Positions 38,910 through 52,255 of a stretch of DNA of 64,000 nt are shown piece after piece; the first letter of the stretch is position 1; every line of letters begins with the position of its first letter. A model generated the notes under the pieces. It searched no databases and was not told the DNA's origin. It worked only from the letters and a program-made list of their open reading frames with translations. Origin of the DNA: Mortierella alpina (taxonomy: Eukaryota > Mortierellomycota > Mortierellomycetes > Mortierellales > Mortierellaceae); contig JANATF010000012.1 in the NCBI GenBank assembly GCA_029449245.1, positions 744,001 to 808,000 of the forward strand, in the 5' to 3' direction. Both the position numbers and the translations under genes were made by a program.

Positions 38910-41413
38910 ATGGACAACAACGACGTTGGCTACAGCTCCGTCGCCTGGGACACCTACTCCCCTGCGGACGGACACCCAGACGACCAGGCTGAGAACGGAC
39001 ACCTGCACAGCAACCAATCGAACAACCTGCACTCGTCTTTGTTTGCATCCTCAGACGAAGACGACGACGACCTGACGGATATCGCTGCCGTAGCATCCTC
39101 TGCCATCTTACCCGCTGAGACCTCAGCGTGGGCAGATGAACCCCTGGACAGTGAAGTCATTGACATTCATCAAAGCTCCACCAACACCGGACACCATGGC
39201 AACGGCCACAGCAATGGCCACGACATCAACGTCTTTGGCGACGACGACCATGACGAGGATGAGCACAGTCAGAACGTCTACAGGGTGAGAAACTCGATTC
39301 TCCATTATCTCTCCTCTGGTCAACTCATGGACGCTATCGTGCCTAAAGTCGATTGGCTATGTGCATAACCTCTTACGCAACTCCCCTCCCTATCTCTTTT
39401 TCTTGACTCTATCACCCGATATAGTCCCATGCTCCAGGAAAGGCGGTGAAGCGGGACACGGCTCGTGCAATGTCAGACCTGTCGCTCTCCGCGACGGCCG
39501 CGACACAGCTAGCCAACCTGGTTCCCATGGAGATCACGGTCACGGATGCGCACAGAGAGAAGGAGGGCTCGACCGACAGTTTCATCTCGTATCAAATCAA
39601 CACCAAGGTAAAGAACTTAGGATAAGAAAGCTGTCGCTGTCCTCTTTTTTGCCTTAGGACAATGGACTTGGAGACCCCAGAGCAATTGCCTCGCTCTTTG
39701 CCAAGAGATTTTTTTTTCGTTGCTTTTTATGATGATGGCATGTTAAACGCTAGCATCTTGTATGCTGCTCTTCATTTCGTTACGGCATTATATCGTGGTT
39801 TATTCGACAGACATCCCTCAAGGAGTTTTCAGGACCCAATGTCTCTGTCCGCCGACGATTCCAGGACTTTACGTGGCTCCACAATGTCTTGAGCAAAGAC
39901 TTTCCAGCAGCCGTATTACCGCCTTTGCCCGACAAGCACCGCATGCGTAAGTCGCCTCGCCGCCTTTTTTTAATTTATTATTCGCAGGACCAAGTGCGCT
40001 ACCATTTTTCGTACTGCCTTGTCTAATTGTTGGGTTCCACCATGCAACTCTAGGATACGTCCGCGGCGATCGCTTTAGTCCAGAATTTGTAGAAAAGCGA
40101 CGAGCCAGTCTGGAACGGTTCTTGAAAAAGATTGCAGTGCACCCGGTCCTGCAGCGGGCCGAGAGTCTGCGTGTCTTTTTGGATTCGAGAGACTGGAACA
40201 CAGACTTGGCACAGCAGAACAAGAGGCGACAGGATGACGGTCGTCTGGATACCATTGGAGATGCATTGCTAAATGCCTTTGCAAAGATTAAGAAGCCCGA
40301 CGAGAAGTTTGTGGCGATGAGAGATGAGGTCGACAAGTTGGAGGAGAATCTGCAAGGACTAGAAAAACTGGAGCAGAGGATTTTGAAGCGACAGGAGGAA
40401 CTTGAGGGCGACTATAGAGAGTTTGGGGGCGCTGTGGCTGGTTTGGGTAACCTTGAGACAGGCATCACAGAGCCACTCCATCGGTTTGCCCACACTGTCG
40501 CCAGCTACGCCAAGGTCATGAACGATCTGGTATGTCTCTTCATTGTCGAACCGGGCAATTGGTTTCTCGTCCATCCCGCACTTGCTGATCCTCTATGCCT
40601 TAATCCATCTGTACATCACCTAGTCGACACGGGAGGATGCGGAGTTTTTGTCACAGATCCACGAATGTCTGGCCTATTGCAATAGTGTCAAGGTAAGAAC
40701 CTAGATACATCCAGAGCCATTGAAGCGTGGACGGAAAAATCACTATGACAAAAGCTGCCGAGCGGTGGTGCTGTAGCAGTGAAATCTAAACGTTGGTTCT
40801 TCTCTTCCATGGTGTCGAATCACAATAGAGTGTTCTCAAACTTCGGGACCAGAAACAACTTGATTTCGAGGAACTGTCTGACTTTTTGCAACAACAAGTG
40901 TCTGAGAGAGATCGCCTCATGAGCAATGGCCGTCTGGGCGGTTCAGCTAGCATTGGAGGCTTCTTTCAGCAAAAAATGGATGAGATCAAGGGCGTTGACC
41001 AGGAACGCGCCAAGCAGGAGAAACTCAAGCGTGTGGCGGAGAGGATTCATGAGGTAACTTTTGCTTGACATCATTTATTTTTGTTCTTGTTTATAGGTGA
41101 CCCCTTGCTATGTCAAGACACAAAGACTGTATCTGACTTTCTTTATCTCTTTACTTCCCTCGCTTCCTCTCCCTTTGCGTTTGCGTACACTACCCAGCTC
41201 GAAGACGCGGTTGAGAAGAGTAACGATATCTCGAATGCATTCTCGAACGAGACATCCAAGGAGTTTGAGATTTTTCAGCTGCAAAAGACCAAGGATTTGC
41301 GACAGTGCTTGTTGGACTACAGTGCAGGAAGGGTCGAGTTCTTTGAACGGGGAGCATCCCTGTGGGACCAGGTCATCCCTATCCTGGAGTCGATTCATGT
41401 GGACGATGACTAG
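38910..41413 (+). CDS. SNX4: sorting nexin 4 (Snx4/Atg24), PX-BAR protein
   Basis: Seven exons: 38910-39284, 39425-39607, 39811-39946, 40054-40529, 40624-40692, 40829-41053, 41198-41413; all phases close, 559 residues. An acidic, disordered N-terminus (about 1-125) precedes a PX domain (about 160-290) with the phosphoinositide-binding RRRFQDFTWLHNVL and PPLPDKHRMRYVRGDRFSPEF. A BAR domain follows (about 320-555) with long amphipathic helices. Snx4/Atg24 binds PI3P and forms heterodimers with Snx41 or Atg20. These recycle cargo from endosomes to the Golgi (for example Snc1) and support selective autophagy. Length and order fit the family; Snx41/42 paralogues have different N-termini. Confidence 0.93.
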
Positions 41414-41970
41414 TACATTTTTGTGACATCAATACACACAATTTTTTGTTCAAAAAAAAGTATTCTGTGTCCGAGAAGAAAACGAACCTACCGAGTCTAC
41501 CTCCCAAGCGATTGGGAGATGGATGCCTTTGTAGCCTATTAGCGTGAACGCGTCGTCGAAAATAGTGTATTTAACATCCGAACATGGTCAATGCCCGCGT
41601 AATGCCGCTTAGGCCGCTCACAAAACAATTTTTCTCCGCCAACCAAATTGAGCATATCCGTATTTGTCATCCTTGGATCGGGCGTTCGCTCAAAAGCCAG
41701 GGGCATTCACAGAAAAGCTTGACTATAATAGAAAAGATAATTGGTTCATGCACTGTGTAGTTACTAAACCTGACGCCGCACTGCTTCCGCAGCACTTAAA
41801 ACGCCGGGGTGCAGGGCGGGGCCCCTCTTGAGTGACCGGACTGTGGGGGTGATAAATGGATCAAGAACCTATAAAACCCTCCTTTTTCCATCTCTGTCCT
41901 GCGTCTCTCTTTTTCTCTCTCACTCTCTGTCTCTCCCTTTCTCTCTCTCGCCGGTTATAAACTAGAAGAT
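41414..41970 (+). promoter_or_regulatory. GST promoter with TATA box
   Basis: Intergenic stretch after SNX4. TATAAAA at 41870-41876 lies about 100 bases upstream of the GST ATG, followed by a CT-rich leader (41880-41950). Nothing else recognised. Confidence 0.6.
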
Positions 41971-43099
41971 ATGGTTGCCACATACCCCCCGACCAGCAAC
42001 AATGCCGACACAACTGCCCAAGCTGCGGTTCTGGATGCGCCCGACAGCACCTACTCTCTCCTCTATTTTGACACCCAGGGCATCGTAGATCCCATCCGTA
42101 ACCTCCTTGCCCTCGGGGACGCGACTTGGACCCAACTATACCCTCAAGTAAACGCTTTTTCTCTTTTGTCCTACTGATCCTTCCGTGAAGAAACGGTACA
42201 AAAACAAAAAGAGTTCTCATTATTTCTTTTTGGCCGTGATCCATGAACAATAGGACTGGGAGAATGAAGATCAGTTGGACAAGTCCTCCGTCCCCTTTGA
42301 GGTCATGCCCGTCCTCTACGTTCACTCCAAGGATGGTACTCAGGTACAACACACATCCATCTTCTGGCACCTACGCGATATTAATCAGACAAGAAAAAAA
42401 GGATACCCCGAAACTAAACAACTGGGCAATTGTATTGTAGACCGTAACCGTCGCCGAGTGCAAGGCCATTGAACTTTACCTCGCCAAAAAGTTCCATTGC
42501 CTCGGCAGAAACTCGTACGAGCAAGCACTGATCTCCTCGTATGTCTCCTCCGTCGCTTCCTTGTGGGACGACATCCTATACTCTGCCATCGCTATTCAAG
42601 CCTCGGCCGATGTCAAGCAGGAACAGCTGGATCTATTCCTGACGAAAAAGGTCCCAACCTGGATCCGTATCCATGAAGCGCACCTCAAGGCCAATGGCTA
42701 CAATGGCCATTATGTCGGAGACAAGGTACGGATTTATCGTATTATCTTTGTATTGCCCTCCCCTCCTTCCTTCTTCCTCCTCCTCCTCCTCCCGCAAGAA
42801 GACCCATCTTGATACTAACCTCGTCTTTAAAGATCTCCTTGGCTGATCTCAGGGCAGCAGCCCTAGTTGACATCATCTTGCGTTTCCCAGCCTCCTCCCA
42901 ACTGCTCACCCAGGATCTGACGCCTGGCCTGCTCAAGGTCAAGGCCATGGTTGACCAGCACCCCAAGATTGCGCAATGGCGCGAGACTGAGCTGTACAAA
43001 ACTCTACGACCCACCCGCCGCATGCCTTCCATGCCTCGTCCAAATTGCGTTCGCTTAAACGATCGCCAGGGCAACAAGACTGGAGGTCTTGCTGCATAG
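41971..43099 (+). CDS. glutathione S-transferase family protein
   Basis: Four exons, 41971-42147, 42254-42343, 42441-42725 and 42833-43099, all phase 0, giving 272 residues. N-terminal thioredoxin-like fold: YSLLYFDTQGIVDPIRNLLAL opens like beta-1/alpha-1 with a Tyr in the catalytic position. The cis-Pro loop is MPVLYVHSKDG, and the alpha-3 start AECKAIELYLAKKF replaces the usual QSxAI. The C-terminal all-helical domain includes KISLADLRAAALVD, matching the N-capping box region. This resembles sigma-like or other Tyr-type GSTs that conjugate glutathione to electrophiles in the cytosol. The C-terminal tail of about 25 residues is basic. AATAAA is at 43131-43136. Confidence 0.87.
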
Positions 43100-43316
43100 T
43101 TCCAAAATGCATGCGCTAGCAAACCTCCTCAATAAACAAAACACTCGCCAAAGACGCGTTTGATTTTTTTCCCTACTTCATTGTTAAACAGATAGAGGAT
43201 ACATTGTAGAATGGCTGAATGGCTATACATGCTGGGAATGATCTTTGATCTTGATTGTTTCATGGTATTCCTGTGCCTGATCTCCTCTTCACCTTGTCCG
43301 AGATCATTTGCTTCCT

Positions 43317-46300
43317 TCAAACCCTGCTGTCCAACTCATCGTCCTCCCCATCGTCGTCCTCTGACTCATCCCTATACCTCTCCTGCGCATCCTGCAGTCC
43401 ATCGCCATGGCTCAGCAGACCGTCTGCGCCCAAAGTATTGTCCTCGTCATCGTCATCCAGGTAGTGATCAAAGTAATCGTCCATGATCACCTCCCCTGGT
43501 TCCTGACTCAGGTTCTGGTACCTGTAGCCGCCACGACCACCGAACGCCCGGCGCAGCCGGTTCGGCATAATCGACGCAGCCGCACCCGAGACCTTGTCCC
43601 AAGCCTGGTACACCACGTCCGGCACCCGGAATCGGCCTAAGGAAGCCCTCGAGAACGACCGCGGCACACGCATGGATGGCATATTCATGGTGGGCAGCGA
43701 CGATGATCGCGGCAAATGAATCTGGTCGTAAACATCGTTGCCCAACTGGATAAACGATCCTCGGCCAGTGAGGTAACCCTTGTAGCGGCGCAACAGCCAC
43801 AGGACCAAGTACGCACCGGACGCTGACCCCAATAGGATGCCCACGACACCAAAGAAGCCAATACCTTTGCCTCGTCCAGGACAGCGTTTCTTGATTCCGC
43901 GGAGCTCATGATCGCCCACACAGCTCGAGAGGGCCATCTTGCGGTATCCAATGGATTCGTAATACGAGTCTTGATCCTCCGGCAATGCGTCGCAGACATC
44001 CTTCTCGTTGAGAACCACAGGCTTGGCACCGCTGATCAGCACGCACTTGCCATTCTCATCGGGCTCATAGTTGAAATCACACTCAAAGTCCTTGGCCGTA
44101 CACTGGCAGTTCTGTTCGATTTGTCGTGGATTCACCTCGAGCTCTCCAACAAAGCACTGGCGATTCTCGATCCTCCTAAAATACTCGACTTTTCGTCCAA
44201 ACATGCACTGCTCTCCTCGAAGATCCGCCAGACTCCATCGTTCGAAATCGTCGTTGGCTTCATCGTTCAGATCCAGCTTGCAGGTCGGGTAGTCCAAACC
44301 TGAAAAATCAATTTGGTAGATCAGCTGCTTCGCGTAGCTGGAGCCGCCCGCTGGTGGGACAGCAAACAGTAGGAACGACTTGCCGATGCCGTTGGACTTG
44401 GTCACAATATCCTTGACAATCACCTTCTCGGTCGTGAACGTATACTGCTGGAACGTCTGGCCGTGGTCGAGCGAGTAGATCACATGGTCAGTCGGCACCT
44501 CGTCGTCCTTGACCAGGAGGATAATGCTTCCATGGTCCCCAAAGTCATATTGATGAGGTCCGCTGAGAATTTCCTTCCAAGAGTGGCCTCCGTCTCTTGT
44601 CAAGTAGGTGCTGCCCTCTGCGTATTCTCCAAGCATCTTGCCGACATTACCGACGCCAATACTCATGCCCGGGATGGACGAGGATGAGAACAGGTCCTCC
44701 ACATGCTTGCGGTCAAGATAGTTGTGCAGATGCAAACTACACTCCGTGTTCTATTGGTAGTGCGGGCAGTGATTATATATTGTTAAAAAGAGGTGGTATG
44801 ACGCGGGCTGCCATTGTACCAAACATCGAAACAACGCTGTTTACTTACCAGGCAATCCTTGTATGGCTTGTTACCGACATCCGACTGTGGTGCGTTGATT
44901 GTAGCCCAAGAATTACCTAGTCATCCAGAGGCAAGAGGCATATCAGCAAAAGGCAGACAAGTAAAATACAGTACGGCTGAAAATGTCTAGTCAATATGGT
45001 TTAAAAAATGAAGTGCACTTTTTACCATTGTCGACGGTGATCATTGACCGCAGCTGCTTCTTGGATCCTTGCCTGGCTTCATTGGGGTTGATAACCTCGT
45101 TCAAAAGTGCGACTCCTTCGATGCCCTGCATCTTCTCAAAGTCCACATTGCCAAAGTCAGACTCACTGACAAACTTCCTAGACAACGAAAAGTACGTTCC
45201 ATCCGAGTTGGACGTGAACAAGTTGCCGGCCTTGGATCCTTTGCGATCAACGGCATTGATAGCCATGAACACAGATTTTGTGGTCGAATCCAACACAGTG
45301 TATGCCTATAGGAAGGGAGAGACGCAAGTATGGTCAGTAATCTCGCATACCCTTTGCTACGTTATATTGAAATAGGCAAGTACGCTGGACACTGTCGAGC
45401 CACATACCGGATTGACAACATCCACGTTGTGAGGATAGTGAGCAAGATTGAATGTGACACCATCCAAGGAGATGGCAACCCTGAGTGCCCTTTGGCTTTG
45501 AACGTACTACGGAAATTCAAATAGCAAAGAAGTCGGATTAGACAGCGTTCGTCATACACCTGGCGCATCTGGCGTTGCAATATACGGAACGACTCTCGAA
45601 AAATTACCTCGGCAGCAATGAGATAGTCCGAGTAGATGGCAAATCCTACGACCGACTCAAAGAGCACCTTATGCGTCCTCCTGAAATCGTCCGAGTAGAC
45701 AAGTTGAACAGGCGTGTTCAAACTCTGAAGGTTCTTTTGCGACACAGACTTGTCGGCATACTCCTCGCAGTAGATGCCCTGAACATTCACCAGCTTGAAA
45801 TTGGTATCTCGGGACCAGCTGCAAGAGCGGACCCACGTCGCGAGCGAATGCCAACTCTTGCCAGAGTTCGTGGTGTAGAATGCCTCAGCATGGCAATTAT
45901 CATCCCTATCGCCGTAGCCGCAGCCAGTCTCGCCCAGGAAAATCATCCATTCGGGCTCAGTGGGATGGAATGACCATGTGTTCAGTTGAAGGGATGTCGC
46001 AGCGGATTCGAGTGGCAGCAGGAGCGGGTCCCAGTTCACACCCCTGTCCTGGGTGAGGTGCTGCGTGCGTCCACTTGTTCCTATCACTGCAGTTGACTTG
46101 AAGTACGGATGACGCTGAAGGCCCGTGATGATACCATCCACTGTAACTTCCCTCCAGTCCTTGCCATCGTTGTCGCTCAAATAAACATGTGTCTCGATCT
46201 TCATCATTACAACCTAAGAGAGCAGGTAAAAATATTCATCCTGTCAGTAACTTGGCCGGCTTCGCCTCTCTCAAAGTCTCCTATCCACCAGTTACGCTGC

Positions 46301-49300
46301 TATGCACTTACATCTGAATCAGGAAAGTAGAAAACAGTGTCTTGTCCGTGAAGGTATCGATAGTTGAATGTTGAAACCTTGCTTTCGACTGGCTTCTTTG
46401 AACCACACTGTCTCTCGACCTTTTTGTTCTCCAGGTCAAGACCATCTTTGCAAACACTTGCGGCGATCTTCCTGAATCCAGATCTGGCCATGTAGGTACC
46501 TTCGCACTTTTGTGGCTTCTCGGGGTCGTGTTCTAGGCGCTGACATCCACCGTCTACCATGAAGAACCCAACGTCGCACTCGAAATCCCGTCCTGAGCAT
46601 TTACAATTTGTCTGCTCCATGTCGGGCACTCCGTCATTATCGTTCACACGACATGTCCTGTCAGGCTTGCGACGCCAGTAAACAACCTATACGAATGAGA
46701 TTGGAGTGAAAGATACTTCAATACGCCGTCCATACTCAGAAGTATTCGTGTACTCGTAACACTCCCGGTTGAGCGAACAAACGTCGCAAATATCTACTTA
46801 CATCTCGTCCTAGAATGCAGCGGTCATCATCGTTGCCGTAAGGGGACCACTTTTCAAAATCGCTCTTCTCAGCATTGCCCTTATCCAGCACACAATCACG
46901 GCGATTGCTAAAGTCCAGGGTGGAGACAACAGACACCTGATCCCCAGTGACATATCTGCCTGTCACAGTGATCTTGGATGTGTGCGAGGTTGGTTCCGTG
47001 GTCAGAGTCCGGATCAAGACAGGCGTCGATGCAAAGGCGGCCTTTTGCCACGTGGTGCCAAAGTCGTAGGAGAAGGACACCTCTTGTGTTGGTACAGACG
47101 GGTCCGCCAGAACAAGGACGCCGCCTTCATCGCCAAACTCGTACAAGTTCCTGGTGTCACTGACTTTCTTCCAGGTTTTGCCAGCATCGCGACTCAGGTA
47201 TGTTTGGGACTTCTCGACAGGCAAGAGATGCCTGCCCACGTTACCAATGCCCATCACAAGGCCCACAGACGACGGTGCGCTGAAAACGGCTCCTGGCCCG
47301 TCATAGTCCGTAACACTGTGAAGATGGAGGTAACATTCATCACCATTGCAGTCGCTTCCAGTGGGGGCAATAATGGGAAGCCAGGAGCCGCCGTCGTTAA
47401 AGGAAATCCTCGACTGGATGTGCTTCATCCCGTCCTTGGCCAATGATGCTGTGTTGATCACTTGATTGGCGAGAATGACACCTTCGATGCCTCCGATTTT
47501 CTCCCAGTCCACCAGCTGCAAATCGTTGCGGTTCGTGTTATCGAGCTGCAGCGAGAAGTAGACCCCCTCGCTGTTCGACTTGAACAAGCGGCCGTGCTCC
47601 CTTCCTTCGACGACGGTTTTTGCCACATCCACAACAAGACTTCCTGTGGTCGACTGCAAGACTGTAAATCCGTTCTTATCGACCCTAATGTTGGGCGGAA
47701 ACACTGCCTTGGAAAATTTGTAGCCGTTCACGGAAACATGAAGGATGAAATCTCCATTCACCTCCTATCGATCGTCCAGAGAAACATGCATTAGCACACT
47801 GCTCTGTTCAATATCTCTCAAGAATATAGCACGACTAACAGCCTTGGTCAGGGGCAGAAACTCACCACAGCCACGGCCAAAAAGCTCTCTACCACGTAAA
47901 ACTGAACAACATGGTCAAAGTGAACCAACCGCTGTGCCTCAGTATCGCGCATGTAAACCATCTGCAGGGGGTTGGCATCCGTCGATACGACATCGTTTTG
48001 GCAAGCATTGGCAGGCATGGGCTTCTTCCAAGCCATTGAGTAGATACCGTGATCTGGCATGTCAAGCTTTCGATGGCTTGCATAGACGGCCTTATCTACC
48101 CAAGAATCGACCTTGGCCCAGTTGCGACCTGCATTTTGAGTGCGATACAGCGTGGTGAAGCAATCCGAAGGTTCCTGGCCAAGATAGAGCAACCAGTCAT
48201 TCTTGTCGCTGTCGGGGTGAAAGTCCACCAGCGGGAAACCAAATTTGTTGGGAGGCGCCGGCAGGTCGTGCTTGTCGAACTTCTCGCCGCGGTCGCGTGA
48301 AACGTAGATGTTCTTCTCGGTAAACAAATAGACCTGTTTCTCGTTCTCGTCGTGCATGAAGACGCCCTGGATATGACCGGCATCCTCCAAGATCCTAGAC
48401 CAGTTGGAGCCGTCGTCCACACTGCGCCAAACTTGCAGAGACACGGTTTGCAGCAAGACAACAGACGATTTCAAAAAGTAGTGGAATCCACCCAGCATCG
48501 GGCTGTCGAATTTGTTGATCGTGTGAGTGATATCGGTAGGAATGGTTTCCTCGGTACACGCCTTTGTCTTGGGTTCATCCTTCTTGAGGCCTCGCTCCGA
48601 GTCGCAGCTGTTACCAGGGACTTTACGATATCCGGAGGATCCCAGATAGGTGTCGCCCGCCTTCTTGCAAGTTCCCTCGCGCATGACTTCCTTGCCGTCC
48701 TGTACGCACACTCCATCCTTGAGAACAAAATTGAAATCGCACTCGAAATCCTCATCGGTACAAGGACAGACCTCTTCCTTTTTGATAGGATCCTTGAATG
48801 ACTCTTGCACCATGCACTCGGCGGTGGCTTTTCGGCGCCAGTACGCAGTTTTGACTCCCATAAGACAATCGGGATTGTTCCGTACGTTGCGGGCAAACCA
48901 TTTTTCATAATCGGAACGGTCGACGTTGTTCTCATTGAGCTCACACTTTCTGCCGTAGATGTGCGACAGATCCAAACGGTACCCAGCAAACTTCTCGCCG
49001 CTCTTAGCAAAGAGCAAGAACGTTTGGGAGGTAGACTCTGGATCAGAAAACAATTCGACGGGACGGACGTTGACACCAAAGTCATATTTGTGCCTAAAAA
49101 GATATAAAGTCAAGGAAAGAATGAGAATCAAGGGCCAAGAAAAGACGACGCTCGCGTATCATAGGCAGTCAACATGGGCTTAGAATTATGGAGCCATGCC
49201 AGCAATGACTTACCAGGTCTCGCCACGGTCAGCACTGTACTGGAAGAAGGATCCAGCCATGCCATCATCCTTCACAGCAACGATCAGGCCGCCCATGTCT

Positions 49301-51541
49301 CCAAACTCGTAACGATGGGGACGCTCCAAAGCTGGCTTCCAGGTGATACCTCCATCCTCGGACAGGTACGTGTCGCAATCCTCCCAAGGCAGCAGGTACG
49401 GTCCTACGTTACCAACACCCATAACAACACCAGGGGCGGCCTTGGAGCTGAAGATCGGAGGGGTCTGGCGTGCTGATGTGAACGAGTGCAGATGCAAACT
49501 ACAAGAGCCATCCTATTATGTCAAACGAAAAGAGATCCAAGTTAGGTATGCATGTGTGACACTGCCCGTACTTGGTGTATGTGTGTGCTGAATGCTGGCC
49601 CGTAAACATACCGTGTTCGGGGTGCAAGAATGGCGCCCGCCGCCAGGCCTGGTGTCTGGAGGCTTGATATACTGCCAAGTTGCACCAGCTTCGAATGTGA
49701 TTTGAGTTTGCAGCCGCTTCTCATCGTCACCTCTTGGAGAGGACGCATGGTTGTTGACAGTATTTACAATATATACACCGTCGATATTCTGGACTTTTTC
49801 AAAGTCGACGTAGCCCTCCCTGTTGCGATTCGTGTGTTGCATTGATCGCACGAAATAGGTGCCATCAGAGTTGCTGAGCATCAGACTGCCGAAAGTGTCT
49901 TCCGGAGACGCCTTCACATCCACAATTAAACTGTACGAGGTCGATTCCAAGATGGTGTACGACTAATTTGAGGCAAGGGAAATAGAGGCGAGCCAATACT
50001 GTCAGCACATTCTTTTCCGTCGTCAGAACGCAGCTTTGTATCTTGGCAAAGTGAGCACGTTTCACTTCTTACATCCTGACGGAGATTTGCAGGCTGAGGG
50101 AAGTTTGCCTTGTTCCAAGTCTTGGCATCGGTTGAGACGTACAGGGACACGTCGCCGGTCTGAATGTGCTTCTAAACTCCAGAGGATGACACACATAATG
50201 GTTAGCCCTGGGGAATACTATCCCTCGCTCCAAGTGCCTCCAGTGCTGAATGTGGATTCATGTCATACCTCCACAGCCAGCAAAAACGACTCTCTGGTTT
50301 CGAAATCAATTATAGCAGAGAGATCACTGCTTCCAAGGAAAACAACCTCCTTGGTCTCGAAAAAGTCCTGGCTTTTGACAAAACGAATATCATCGAAACC
50401 AGTCGAGCCATCCACTCTCATTTTGAACTCGAGGCAGTGAACCAGCTCCGTAGGCGCCTCATCAAAGTTCTTGCCCGAAATTGCCCATTCACACTTGTGA
50501 GTGTATGCGAGCAGCTTGTTCGGCCGAGTCTGGAAACCATCCTTGGTGTAAAAAGTCTGTAAATATGGATGATACATATGCACATGAACTGTTAGCGCCT
50601 TCTTCTTGTTCCAGGAGCAGTTGCACATGCTCTTCACGAGCTGTGTTTTGATAGTTCCTTGAGCATACCTCAACATGGCATCGACCACGATCATCGCAGT
50701 ATTCTCCAGCAATGAGAATCCAGTTGGGTCGCGTAGCATGGAAGGAAAAAACATTCGACTCCTCGATCGGTCGCAGTTCCGTCTCAAAACTAGTCCAGGT
50801 AGCACCTTGATCTGTTGTCCGGTAATGTACCTTGTCTCGAGAGAGGATAAATGCCTGCATAAAAGAAAGCAAGCATATGTACGGAGATGTGTGTCACGTC
50901 GTCTTCGTTAGTGTGATCAGCTTTTCTTTTACAGCTTTTTGTGGCCGTGGGGATACGAAGCTGCAGGTCCACATATCATGCAAGATCTACAAAACAAGTA
51001 TGCGAGGTCATAGCGAGCTCCTTCTTCTCCCACGGGAAACACGTACCGTCTTTGGGTCAAATGGGTGCATAACCACCTTTGCGGCTTTGTTCTCGGGAAC
51101 ACCTCTGATCGCGTTCCAGGTCTTTCCTTCATCTTCTGACCGGTGAACATTTAGAGCTCTGTCGTGAATAAGAATGACCTGTGGAGGATGAAGACGAGTA
51201 AGACGTGTTAGCTTGGCACCGGTCAGCGGGGCAGCGACCTTTGCCGTCGACCGTCTTTTTTTTCGACTTACTGGGGAATCTGCAAAATACACGAGTTGTC
51301 GCGGGGCGCTGTCGAACAGTGTCTCGCCAACGATAGGGTCTGAAGGCGCAGCGAGAGCCGGTATGGCAGCGAGAGCAAGACCGCAGGCAAGGACAAGGAC
51401 GGTGGTCGAGATTCGAGCCAGAAAGCCCCGCTGCGCAGAGGAGCACGAGCGTGGGTGGCGAGTCCTGTCCTGGCGGAGCTGCGGGAGGTGGGGGTCTGCC
51501 ACGCATGCTGAGCGCCAAGACGCGTCCATTGAGGGAGACAT
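43317..51541 (-). CDS. VPS10: Vps10/sortilin-type receptor with three Vps10 domains
   Basis: Fifteen exons (minus): 51541-51272, 51178-51047, 50854-50669, 50556-50269, 50171-50073, 49962-49612, 49512-49214, 49093-47866, 47764-46802, 46686-46312, 46213-45608, 45506-45408, 45305-45026, 44916-44849, 44750-43317; all phases close, 2,225 residues. A signal anchor (VLVLACGLALAAIPALA) follows about 45 N-terminal residues. Three Vps10 beta-propeller units are seen, each with Asp-box repeats (YLSEDGGITW, YLSRDAGKTW, YLTRDGGHSW) and each closed by its own 10CC Cys module (CPCTDEDFECD, CKCSGRDFECD, CQCTAKDFECD). One membrane helix lies near 2044-2066 (GFFGVVGILLGSASGAYLVL), followed by an acidic cytosolic tail of about 155 residues. 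Vps10 sorts carboxypeptidase Y and other hydrolases between Golgi and endosome; yeast has two such domains. The start is the first ATG in frame. Confidence 0.94.
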
Positions 51542-52255
51542 CAGAAGAGCGAGTCGACTGGTCGGGCCTATCCGCGGGAGTGTCTCTGCTTGAGCGGCGT
51601 ATGGGGTGTGCGTGGGGTGGGTGGTGTCTCGAGTGTGAATGCAGAGTGGAATGCAAAGCGGAATGCAGCACGGCGGATGGGACACGCTGAAGGGGGTGAT
51701 GGGAGAGGACTGAAAAGAAGAGAGTCAAAGAGAGGGGCCAAAGGGAGAGCCAAATCGTATGGCGCGGCACATGAAACAATAGTCACTGGCTGAGGCCTTG
51801 GCTGGCCAGCGGCATCCCACGTCATACTCAAACTGCTGCACTGTGGGAGGTCTCCTTCTCACTTCCCAGGCCCAAGCGCTCTTTTCTTTTCCCTTTCTTT
51901 TCTGCCTCTGGTCTGTGTCCCTTGTGTCAGCAAAACGCCCGTGTCCTTGCTTCCTTCATCCTGCGCCATCCCCCCATCCGCTTCACCTGCGCACCGACAA
52001 TGGGAGCATGTGGTTTGCAATTAGAGCAGTCTGTGACCCTGGCACACCACGTAAGCAAAAGAACACTCTCTGTGAACAGGTAAGAGAAAGAACCCAACAA
52101 TCGAACACGCGTCCCACGTTCCTTTGTCCCTCCTTCCCTAGTCCCCGGTCCACTTTTGAGCCGTGCATGTTTATTGTCCAGTTCCACAGATAGGCCAGCC
52201 ATTGTGGAGTTGTGGCGAGAGGTTACTTTTTTCTCACGAGAGAGTGGAGAGTGGT
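51542..52255. promoter_or_regulatory. upstream region of VPS10
   Basis: 714 bases between the VPS10 start and the stop of the CCDC25 gene, both on the minus strand. No gene recognised. A GTGTCCCTTGTGTCA variant of the recurrent element lies at about 51915-51929. Confidence 0.4.
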
